Source: Spirochaetota bacterium
GTDB taxonomy: Bacteria; Spirochaetota; Leptospiria; Turneriellales; Turneriellaceae
Assembly: GCA_017302045.1 (NCBI GenBank)
Contig: JAFLED010000004.1
Span: forward strand, 1-41,088
Reading direction: 5' to 3'
DNA length: 41,088 nucleotides
The notes beneath the pieces were generated by a model that saw nothing but the letters and a program-made list of their open reading frames with translations, ran no database searches and had not been told where the DNA came from. Made by a program: the position numbers and the translations under genes. Positions 7,838 through 14,350 of this stretch are shown here, piece after piece. Positions within the stretch are counted from its first letter, which is position 1. Each line of letters starts with the position of its first letter.

Positions 7838-8161
7838 ATGTACCAATTCACAATGTTTATTTTCGCAAGCCTGACGGTTTTCAGCGCCTGCGCCTCGGCC
7901 ATACAGTTGCCGGCCGAAGGAAAAGTTTTTTCAGCAACGACCGAACAGCCAGCTTATGACTCGCAGATTCTGCAGCTTGCCGAAGCACAGCCGAAAAGCG
8001 AAGCAAAACCATCTACGAAGACTGCCGTCGATTTGCCGTATGTCTGCCCGATGCACGAAGATGTGCAGAGCGACAAGCCCGGTAAGTGCCCCAAGTGCGG
8101 CATGAAGCTGCAAAAGCGCGATAAAAAAGATCATAAAGAAGGCGGCCATGAGCACCATTAG
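7838..8161 (+). CDS. Free-standing heavy-metal-binding-domain (HMBD) exported protein
   Basis: A 107-residue protein. An N-terminal signal segment ends in LTVFSAC (Cys18), a possible relaxed lipobox. The linker is about 45 residues long. The HMBD (PF19335-type) spans residues 68-92, with YVCPMHE and KCPKCGMKL presenting C70, M72, H73, C84, C87 and M89. A KDHKEGGHEHH tail follows. In other bacteria this HMBD is usually fused to the N-terminus of CusB-type adaptors or to copper ATPases; here it stands alone. AAGGAGGA precedes the ATG. The gene overlaps the next one by 14 bases. It likely captures Cu or another soft metal in the periplasm and passes it to the pump or oxidase. Confidence 0.82.
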   Translation: MYQFTMFIFASLTVFSACASAIQLPAEGKVFSATTEQPAYDSQILQLAEAQPKSEAKPSTKTAVDLPYVCPMHEDVQSDKPGKCPKCGMKLQKRDKKDHKEGGHEHH

Positions 8162-9563
8162 ATTCTGGCTGCTTATCGTTCTCGGCGCAGTGCTCGTCGT
8201 CGCCGGCTGCAGTTCTGCCCCCAAGCGCGATGACATGGCAAAACTCAACGCGCTTGCCGAAGAGCGCACCGGCAGCGGCGTGCGCTGGCGCACCAGTGAG
8301 ACTACCGATGCAGAAATCCGCAAAGAGATCGGGCAGATTCTCGCGCGCGAGCTCACGGTCGACGATGCGGTGAAGGTCGCCTTGCTCAACAACCCCGGCC
8401 TGCAGGCCGAGTTTGATAGGTTGGGTGCTGCTGTGGCAGATGTCTGGCAGGCGGGGCTTCTCAAGAACCCGACGCTGGTCTTGTCGCCGCGTCTATCTAC
8501 AAAATCGGGAAACCCGACAATCGAAAGCGGCATCGACCTGAACCTGCTCGACTATTTCATGCGCTCGGCGCGCAAACGGATCGCCGAGGCCGAAGCCCTC
8601 GAGGTGCAACACCATGCGGCGCAGGCGATACAGAATCTCGCTTTCGAAACGCGCACCGCGTACTTTAACCTGCAGACCGCACTGCACAAGTATCGCGTCG
8701 AAAAGCTGAACTTCGAAACCGCTGAAGATTCTGTCGTCATGCACCGGCGCCTCGCCGAGGCGGGAAATATCAGCGCTCTCGAACTTTCGATTGAAGAGGC
8801 AAACTTCTCTGAGATACGTGTCGCCCTGCAAAAGGCCGAAAGCGAGGCACACCTCATGCGCGAGAATCTGAACCGTCTCTTGGGGCTCTGGGGCGCCGAC
8901 ACCACCTGGAAAATTCCCGAAGCGGTACCGGCGATACCCGAAGGTGACGGCGGCTTTGAAGGGCTAGAGGCAAAAGCTCTCGCCAACCGTTCCGATATTC
9001 TTTCGCTGAGGGCCGGGCTCGATTTCTACCGCGAGCAGATCGGCGCGGCACAGAGCGTACGCTGGGTGCCGCAGCTCGATACCGGCATCGACGCCGCCTT
9101 TGAAGAAGACGCGTACAAGATCGGGCCGCACCTGCAATATGAAATACCGATCTTCGACCGCGGCGATGCACGGATCGAAAAGTTCGTCAATCTCTACCGC
9201 ATGCGGCTGCGCGAGCTTGAAAATCTCGCCATCCATGTGCGCGCCGATGTGCGCACAGCGCGCGATAAAATGATCGCGGCGCGGCAGCGTGTATTTTTTT
9301 ATCACAAACAGATCTTGCCGCAGCGCACGCGCGCCACCGAGCTCATGCAGGTACAGTACAACGCGATGCGCGCGGGCATCTTTCACCTGATCGCCGCGCG
9401 GCAGAATGAACTTAGGGCCGAGAAAGAATATCTCGACGCCCACCGCGATTATTACACCGCACGCGCCGAGCTCGAGCGCGCCGCGGGTGTGAGGATGTAC
9501 TCACCCCACCCCCCAACCCCCTCCCCACTAAGTGGAGAGGGGGTGAAGAAGGAGACAAAATGA
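8148..9563 (+). CDS. TolC/CusC-family outer-membrane efflux lipoprotein
   Basis: A 471-residue outer-membrane factor. A signal peptide with lipobox VVAG-C21 is followed by the typical start of the first repeat (TVDDAVKVALLNNPGLQAEFDRLGAAVADVWQAGLL). It has long alpha-helical hairpins and a second repeat (LANRSDILSLRAGLDFYREQIGAAQ). It should form the trimeric exit duct for the RND pump. The last 15 or so residues (SPHPPTPSPLSGEGVKKETK) are not family sequence: they are the translation of a palindromic repeat (9517-9543). The gene overlaps the HMBD gene by 14 bases and the oxidase gene by ATGA. Confidence 0.9.
   Translation: MSTIRFWLLIVLGAVLVVAGCSSAPKRDDMAKLNALAEERTGSGVRWRTSETTDAEIRKEIGQILARELTVDDAVKVALLNNPGLQAEFDRLGAAVADVWQAGLLKNPTLVLSPRLSTKSGNPTIESGIDLNLLDYFMRSARKRIAEAEALEVQHHAAQAIQNLAFETRTAYFNLQTALHKYRVEKLNFETAEDSVVMHRRLAEAGNISALELSIEEANFSEIRVALQKAESEAHLMRENLNRLLGLWGADTTWKIPEAVPAIPEGDGGFEGLEAKALANRSDILSLRAGLDFYREQIGAAQSVRWVPQLDTGIDAAFEEDAYKIGPHLQYEIPIFDRGDARIEKFVNLYRMRLRELENLAIHVRADVRTARDKMIAARQRVFFYHKQILPQRTRATELMQVQYNAMRAGIFHLIAARQNELRAEKEYLDAHRDYYTARAELERAAGVRMYSPHPPTPSPLSGEGVKKETK
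9517..9543. repeat. REP-like palindrome inside the tolC-like 3' end
   Basis: CCCCCTCCCCACT and AGTGGAGAGGGGG form a 13-bp stem with one mismatch around a single A. The translated form, SPHPPTPSPLSGEG, recurs in many unrelated bacterial annotations as the readout of such dispersed palindromes. The following GAAGGAG serves as ribosome-binding site for the oxidase gene. Confidence 0.6.
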
Positions 9564-10864
9564 AAAATTTATCACGACTCAATTTTCTGCAGAAATCTGG
9601 TGCGGCGCTGGTCGGTGCTCTCGCCGCCGGGAGTCTCTTTGCGGCCGAAGGCCATGAAGGCCACGGCAATCCCAAACCGCAGAACGACACGAATGCCGAT
9701 GGCGGGCACGAACACGGAGACGAGAACCTGAATACATCCCACCGCGTCATCACGCCCAATGTTGCATCGCTCGGTTTCACGATGGAGAACGGTTTTAAGA
9801 CCTTTCGCCTGACGTCTGAGCGTGTGAAGCGCGAGTTTGCGCCCGGCATGGTTGTCGACTGCTGGGGTTACAATGGTTCGGCGCCGGGGCCGACCATCGA
9901 AGTCACCGAGGGCGATAAGGTGCGCATCTATGTCACGAATAAGTTGCCCGAAAAAACCTCGGTGCACTGGCATGGCGTGCTCTTGCCCGCGGGCATGGAC
10001 GGCGTTGCTGGCCTCAACCAGCCGCATATTCTGCCGGGCGAAACGTACAAGTATGAGTTTACGATTAAGCAGAAGGCTGCGACACTCATGTACCATCCGC
10101 ATTCTGACGAGATGGTGCAGATGGCGATGGGCATGATGGGATTTTTTATCATCCACCCGAAAAAGCCCGAACGCAAGATCGACCGCGATTTCGCGATCAT
10201 GCTGCAAGAGTGGCGTATCGAACCCGGCACGTCGAAACCGAATCCATTAATCATGACGGATTTCAACATCTTTACATTCAATCACCGAGCTTTTCCCGGC
10301 ACCGAGCATCTCGTGGTGAAGACCGGCGACCGCGTGCGCATTCGGCTCGCGAACCTCAGCATGGATTCGCATCCGATTCACATTCATGGCCACTACTTTC
10401 ATGTCACCGGCACCGACGCGGGGCCGATACAGAAGACTGCATGGATTCCCGAGGTGACGGTGAATGTACCGGTGGGTTCGACGCGCGACATCGAGTTCAT
10501 CGCCGATAATCCCGGTGACTGGGCATTCCATTGCCACAAGTCGCACCACACGATGAATGCGATGGCGCATGATATTCCGAATATGATGGATGTCAAACGG
10601 GACAAAGCGCACCAGATGCGCGTGCGCAAACAATTACCCAATTACATGGAGATGGGCAATGAAGGCATGGGCGAAATGGCAGAGATGGATATGGGCCGGC
10701 CGAAAAATACGCTACCGATGATGACGGGCACGGGCCCCTTCGGGCCGATCGAGATGGGCGGCATGTTCACCGTGCTCAAGGTGCGTGACAAGCTCAAGGG
10801 TTATGCGGATCCGGGTTGGTATAAGTATCCTAAGGGAACGGTGGCATCGAAGGTGAATAGTTGA
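9560..10864 (+). CDS. Two-domain multicopper oxidase
   Basis: A 434-residue periplasmic oxidase. The exported N-terminus (FLQKSGAALVGALAAGSLFA) resembles a Tat signal but lacks the twin Arg. It is followed by a His/Asp-rich linker (EGHEGHG, DGGHEHGDE). All four copper motifs are visible: HWHG, HPHSDE, HPIHIHGH and FHCHKSHHTMN. They provide the T1 and trinuclear T2/T3 sites. The length fits only two cupredoxin domains, not three as in CopA/CueO. A Met-rich tail (YMEMGNEGMGEMAEMDMG, then PMM and MGGM) probably binds Cu(I). The likely role is oxidation of Cu(I) to the less toxic Cu(II). The start overlaps the tolC-like stop (ATGA). Confidence 0.92.
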   Translation: MKNLSRLNFLQKSGAALVGALAAGSLFAAEGHEGHGNPKPQNDTNADGGHEHGDENLNTSHRVITPNVASLGFTMENGFKTFRLTSERVKREFAPGMVVDCWGYNGSAPGPTIEVTEGDKVRIYVTNKLPEKTSVHWHGVLLPAGMDGVAGLNQPHILPGETYKYEFTIKQKAATLMYHPHSDEMVQMAMGMMGFFIIHPKKPERKIDRDFAIMLQEWRIEPGTSKPNPLIMTDFNIFTFNHRAFPGTEHLVVKTGDRVRIRLANLSMDSHPIHIHGHYFHVTGTDAGPIQKTAWIPEVTVNVPVGSTRDIEFIADNPGDWAFHCHKSHHTMNAMAHDIPNMMDVKRDKAHQMRVRKQLPNYMEMGNEGMGEMAEMDMGRPKNTLPMMTGTGPFGPIEMGGMFTVLKVRDKLKGYADPGWYKYPKGTVASKVNS

Positions 10865-12216
10865 AGATCCAATTTCTCGGCGGTACGGGCACCGTCACGG
10901 GTTCGAAATATCTCGTGACGGTGGGCGAGACGCGCATTCTCGTCGACTGCGGTCTCTACCAGGGTCTTAAGGAACTGCGCCTCAGAAACTGGGATGCACT
11001 GCCGGTCGATCCCAAGTCAATTGCCGCGGTCGTGCTCACGCATGCACACATCGACCATTCGGGTTATCTGCCGCTTTTGGTAAAAAAAGGTTTTAAGGGG
11101 AAGATCTACTGCACGCCCGCAACGCAGGCACAGTGTGGAATTCTTCTGCCTGACAGCGGCTGGCTGCAAGAAGAAGAGGCACGTTTTGCCAACAAACATG
11201 GCTTTTCCAAACACCATCCCGCACTGCCGCTCTATACGCAAGACGATGCCCTGATTGCGCTCGAAAAATTTACCGCCAAAGAATATGGTGTGGATTTCCC
11301 TCTGCCCGCAGGCGTCACCTGCCGTTTTGAAAATGCGGGACACATTTTGGGCTCTGCGCTCGTGCGTCTGAAGGCCGCGGGTCAAACCCTGACTTTTACG
11401 GGTGATATAGGGCGACCAAATGACCCGCTGCTTTTTCCCCCCGAGCCGCTCGCTGCAACAGATTACCTTGTGGTCGAATCGACGTATGGTGACCGTGTGC
11501 ACGATAGCGAACCGCCCGAAGAGCGGTTAGCCGAAATCATTACCGAGGCTGCGCAAAATAAATCCGTCGTGCTGGTGCCTGCATTCTCGGTTGGGCGCAC
11601 GCAGTTGCTTCTTTATTATCTCGCGAAACTGCGTCGCGCGAATCGTATTCCTGAAATGCCGGTCTTTTTGAACAGCCCGATGTCGATCAGTGCGACCGAG
11701 ATTTTCCGTAATTTTCCTAGCGCACACCGGCTCGATGCCGAGACCTGCCAGCAGCTGCGCGACGCCGCGACCTACATCAGAACACCCGAAGAATCGAGAC
11801 GCCTCAACGAGACGGCGGGGCCGATGGTGATTATTTCGGCTAACGGCATGGCATCGGGCGGACGCATATTACACCATCTCAAGGCTTTTGCCCCACATGA
11901 GAATAATGTCATTCTGCTGACAGGGTTTCAGGCCGTGGGCACGCGTGGCGCGGCATTACAGCAGGGCGCGAAAACGCTGCGCATTCACGGCGAAGAAGTA
12001 CCGGTGCGCGCGCGGGTTGAGATGCTGCACAGTCTTTCAGCGCATGCCGACGGTAACGAAATTATCGCCTGGCTTAAACGCAGCGAAAAGCCACCGCTAA
12101 AGACCTTTGTGACACACGGCGAGCCCGAATCGGCGCGTGCGCTGGCAGAAAAAATCCAGGTCGATTTAAACTGGAACGCGGCTGTTCCGGAATATTTACA
12201 GGAGGTTGAACTTTAA
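10861..12216 (+). CDS. Metallo-beta-lactamase/beta-CASP family ribonuclease-like protein
   Basis: A 451-residue protein. The MBL domain (MKIQFLGGTGTVTGSKYLV...) carries the zinc motif HAHIDH with H61, H63, D65 and H66, then AGHILGSA and FTGDIG. The beta-CASP domain (VVESTYGDR to about residue 340) includes VLVPAFSVGRTQ, and SANGMASGGRILHHL and SAHAD complete the active site. This is the CPSF73/YSH1-like family of RNA endo/exonucleases that lacks the RNase J C-terminal domain. The TTG start at 10861 overlaps the oxidase stop as TTGA, so it is translationally coupled to a copper oxidase. Its role in the metal operon is unknown. Confidence 0.9.
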   Translation: MKIQFLGGTGTVTGSKYLVTVGETRILVDCGLYQGLKELRLRNWDALPVDPKSIAAVVLTHAHIDHSGYLPLLVKKGFKGKIYCTPATQAQCGILLPDSGWLQEEEARFANKHGFSKHHPALPLYTQDDALIALEKFTAKEYGVDFPLPAGVTCRFENAGHILGSALVRLKAAGQTLTFTGDIGRPNDPLLFPPEPLAATDYLVVESTYGDRVHDSEPPEERLAEIITEAAQNKSVVLVPAFSVGRTQLLLYYLAKLRRANRIPEMPVFLNSPMSISATEIFRNFPSAHRLDAETCQQLRDAATYIRTPEESRRLNETAGPMVIISANGMASGGRILHHLKAFAPHENNVILLTGFQAVGTRGAALQQGAKTLRIHGEEVPVRARVEMLHSLSAHADGNEIIAWLKRSEKPPLKTFVTHGEPESARALAEKIQVDLNWNAAVPEYLQEVEL

Positions 12217-12239
12217 TGCGGGCGACTGGGGCAACTTGA
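12216..12239 (+). other. Seven-codon open frame with a perfect RBS before the AraC gene
   Basis: AGGAGG (12200-12205) lies 10 bases before an ATG at 12216 that overlaps the last base of the upstream stop. The frame reads MRATGAT and stops at 12237-12239. That TGA overlaps an in-frame TTG of the AraC gene as TTGA. It is either a leader minicistron that couples translation, or the true AraC start followed by a one-base loss in the G4 run at 12228-12231. Confidence 0.45.
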
Positions 12240-13003
12240 CCGAGCCGCCCAAAGCAACCCTGATTTTTGCGCAAGGCCTGACGCTCTACGCCGGGCCGGT
12301 TGCCGACACAGAACCGCACCGGCACCATGCGATACAGATTGTGTTCAGCTTTGCTGAACCTTTTCATATCCGCTTTGAGCGTGAAAGCCTGAGTACACGC
12401 TGCGTTGCGGTGAATCGCGATGTAATGCACCAGTTTTTCGGGCAAGAGAAACCCTTTCTTTTCTTCTATGTTGAACCCGAATCCGAATTCGGCGGCCATT
12501 TGCAGAGTAAGCTTTCAGGTGCTTATGAATGCTGGGAATCCGGTAAGTCTTTGCTCGCGCCGATGCAAAAAAGTATCGGCCAGGAAGGGCTTTCTATCGC
12601 TACCGTAAAAAAGGCCCTCGCTCAAGAATTAAATTTTGTCACCCCAGCACCACGTATGGATTCAAGAATTGCCGAGGTGATTGAGGTGATCGAAAAGACT
12701 CCTCATCGAAAGATTTCGGTACCGCTGCTCGCGAGCGCAGCCGATCTTTCAGAAAGCCGGTTGCAGCACTTGTTCAAGGAACAGACGGGTATTTCCATGA
12801 AGCGTTATATGCTCTGGAAGCGGATAAACGACGGTATCAACTATGCCGCCCACGGCAGAGACCTGAGCACGGCCGCGTATGAAGCCGGCTTTTCGGATGC
12901 AGCACACATGAGCCGGACTTTTAAAGTTATGTTTGGCATCCACTTATCCAGATATTTCGCGAATAGCAGATCCATTCAAGTCACGATTGAAAACCTGGAG
13001 TAA
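12236..13003 (+). CDS. AraC-family transcriptional regulator
   Basis: About 255 residues. The N-terminal half is cupin-like (PHRHHAIQIVFSFAEPFHIRFE), as in AraC sensors that bind small ligands. The C-terminal half has two helix-turn-helix motifs: ISVPLLASAADLSESRLQHLFKEQTGISMKRYM and STAAYEAGFSDAAHMSRTFKVMFGIHLSRYF, the canonical AraC signature. The start is uncertain. TTG 12236 is in frame; TTG 12206 touches the Shine-Dalgarno and is unlikely. An ATG at 12216 would be ideal if one more G were present in the run at 12228-12231. It follows the nuclease gene directly and may control this island. Confidence 0.85.
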   Translation: MTEPPKATLIFAQGLTLYAGPVADTEPHRHHAIQIVFSFAEPFHIRFERESLSTRCVAVNRDVMHQFFGQEKPFLFFYVEPESEFGGHLQSKLSGAYECWESGKSLLAPMQKSIGQEGLSIATVKKALAQELNFVTPAPRMDSRIAEVIEVIEKTPHRKISVPLLASAADLSESRLQHLFKEQTGISMKRYMLWKRINDGINYAAHGRDLSTAAYEAGFSDAAHMSRTFKVMFGIHLSRYFANSRSIQVTIENLE

Positions 13004-13031
13004 ATTGTTAACCATTGCAACAGGAGAAGAT

Positions 13032-13382
13032 ATGCACCCGATACTAAAAGATGCCTTTCATGCCGAGATGCTTACGGCAAAAAAATATTATGAGCGCGGA
13101 GAATACCGCGACTGTTTTCACCACCTCGAACGCGCGCATGTGCTCGGCCAGCGCCATGCCTGGCCGCATACGGTGAATCACTGGTGGATGCTCAAGGTCG
13201 GCATGCGCCTCGGCAGCGGCCGCGAAATCTTCGGGCAATTCTTGCGCCTGGTTGGCGGAGGCATCACCTCACTGCTGGGCCGGGCGCCCATCGGCAACAC
13301 GGGTGGCGCGAATGTCGGGATCATGACGCCGATGCCGATACCCGAAGACCTCGCGGCTATCTTTCGGCAAGCGGGTATGTGA
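13032..13382 (+). CDS. DUF3703 family protein
   Basis: A 116-residue protein matching the DUF3703 pattern from memory of the family: AKKYYERGEYRDCFHHLERAHVLGQRHAWPHTVNHWWMLKVG, then GNTGGANV and PMPIPEDL. The family has no known function but is often found beside heavy-metal resistance genes, as here. The His and Trp content (HLERAH, PHTVNHWWM) suggests a helical, possibly metal- or haem-related protein. CAGGAGAAG precedes the ATG at 13032. It overlaps the sigma-factor start by one base (TGATG), so the two are co-translated. Confidence 0.8.
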   Translation: MHPILKDAFHAEMLTAKKYYERGEYRDCFHHLERAHVLGQRHAWPHTVNHWWMLKVGMRLGSGREIFGQFLRLVGGGITSLLGRAPIGNTGGANVGIMTPMPIPEDLAAIFRQAGM

Positions 13383-13906
13383 TGAATGGTACGGCTTCTG
13401 ACCAAATAGTCTCCTATATAGATCGCCTGTCTGCCTATGCGCAGAGCCGCGTTGCCGATAAAGATCTCGCAGCCGACGCGGTACAAGAAGCAATAACGAA
13501 AGCTGTCAAAGCCTCGGCAAGCCTCAAAGACGAGGATAAACTGCTTCCCTGGCTTTATGCGATTCTGCGCAACACGATCGCCGACCTCACCAAAAAACAG
13601 GGCCGCGAAATTGCGACCGCCGATTTTCCCGATACGCTGGCCGCGGCCGATACTGAAGAGCGCGATAAAGTCTGCGGCTGCTTTAAGCCGCTGATTGCAA
13701 CCCTGCCTTCAGATTACGGTGCGATTATCCGTGAAGTCGATCTCGAAGAGCAGCCCCGCGAAGAAGTCGCGCAACGCCTCGGAATCACGGTGACGAACCT
13801 CAATGTGAAAATTCACCGCGCGCGGGAGAAACTGCGCGAGGCGATCGAAGGCACTTGTAATTTATGCGCGAAACATGGTTGCATCAACTGCCACTGCGGC
13901 CGTTAA
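13382..13906 (+). CDS. ECF sigma factor with CxC linker and Cys-rich tail (CorE-like metal-sensing type)
   Basis: A 174-residue sigma factor. Region 2 is seen in DLAADAVQEAITKAVKA and LLPWLYAILRNTIADLTKK. Region 4 is seen in LPSDYGAIIREVDLEEQPREEVAQRLGITVTNLNVKIHRAREKL. The linker between them contains C98-G-C100. The tail has C159, C162, C167, C170 and C172 (CNLCAKHGC, INCHC). A CxC in the linker plus a C-terminal cysteine-rich domain is the layout described for CorE-type (ECF44) sigma factors of Myxococcus, which sense Cu or Cd/Zn without an anti-sigma factor. No anti-sigma gene is adjacent, which agrees. It probably drives metal-resistance promoters. Confidence 0.82.
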   Translation: MNGTASDQIVSYIDRLSAYAQSRVADKDLAADAVQEAITKAVKASASLKDEDKLLPWLYAILRNTIADLTKKQGREIATADFPDTLAAADTEERDKVCGCFKPLIATLPSDYGAIIREVDLEEQPREEVAQRLGITVTNLNVKIHRAREKLREAIEGTCNLCAKHGCINCHCGR

Positions 13907-14251
13907 TTATTGCAGCGGCGTATTTCCCGAAAGCAGCTCGCGGTTCAGTGTTTCCTGAATCAGATCGCGGTCGGCGTCAGACATCACCGTGATGCGTCCG
14001 CCGGCTTTTTTGCCGATCAGGTTGGTGATTTCGACCTGGGCATGCACATGGCGTTTTTCCAGCACAAAGCGCACCTCGATCTTATCGCCCTGGTAGAACG
14101 ACTTTTTGCCGACGAGGGCCATCCCCCTTGTGCTGATATCAATGAGACTACAGGGCATCCAGTCTTCGCTGTCCGTGAAGCGGTACTGGCCGTCGACGGC
14201 TACCTTGAGGCGGCCATGCTCGCGCTTGTGATCCCGGGCTTTTTCGGCCAT
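13907..14251 (-). CDS. PilZ-domain protein
   Basis: A 114-residue single PilZ domain. The c-di-GMP motifs are present: REHGR (RxxxR) near residue 10 and DISTRG (D/N-x-S-x-x-G) near residue 38, followed by beta-barrel strands (GDKIEVRFVLEKRHVHAQVEITNLIG). It should act as a small c-di-GMP receptor with no fused effector. It converges directly on the sigma-factor gene (stop next to stop) and is divergent from the copper ATPase, sharing that promoter region. Confidence 0.85.
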   Translation of the reverse strand: MAEKARDHKREHGRLKVAVDGQYRFTDSEDWMPCSLIDISTRGMALVGKKSFYQGDKIEVRFVLEKRHVHAQVEITNLIGKKAGGRITVMSDADRDLIQETLNRELLSGNTPLQ

Positions 14252-14271
14252 GTTACCCTATATTATCGGTT

Positions 14272-14312
14272 TCAACCGCGGTTGACCTAAAAAAAGGTCT
14301 CAGAACTGTAAT
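14272..14312 (+). promoter_or_regulatory. Promoter of the copper ATPase gene with two overlapping dyads
   Basis: TTGACC (14282-14287), a 19-bp spacer and TGTAAT (14307-14312) form a promoter with the long spacer typical of MerR-family control. A perfect 14-bp palindrome TCAACCGCGGTTGA (14272-14285) overlaps the -35. A second dyad, GACCT-N6-AGGTC (14284-14299), lies just inside. The dyad is not centred in the spacer as in a classical CueR site, so the regulator is uncertain. Confidence 0.5.
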
Positions 14313-14350
14313 ATTTCTATGTTAGAGTTGTCTTGGGGTTAGAGGTACAT

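Noticed and set aside
7304-7846. Antisense 180-codon frame opposite the small Cys-containing gene
   Set aside because: No domain or signal peptide. The plus-strand frame has a signal segment and fits the metal operon.
9500-9545. Natural Pro-rich C-terminal domain of the TolC-like protein
   Set aside because: The Pro-rich stretch coincides exactly with a DNA palindrome, so it is better explained by a repeat element.
14284-14306. Canonical CueR operator at the copper ATPase promoter
   Set aside because: The half-sites are too short and not centred in the 19-bp spacer, so it is reported only as an unassigned dyad.
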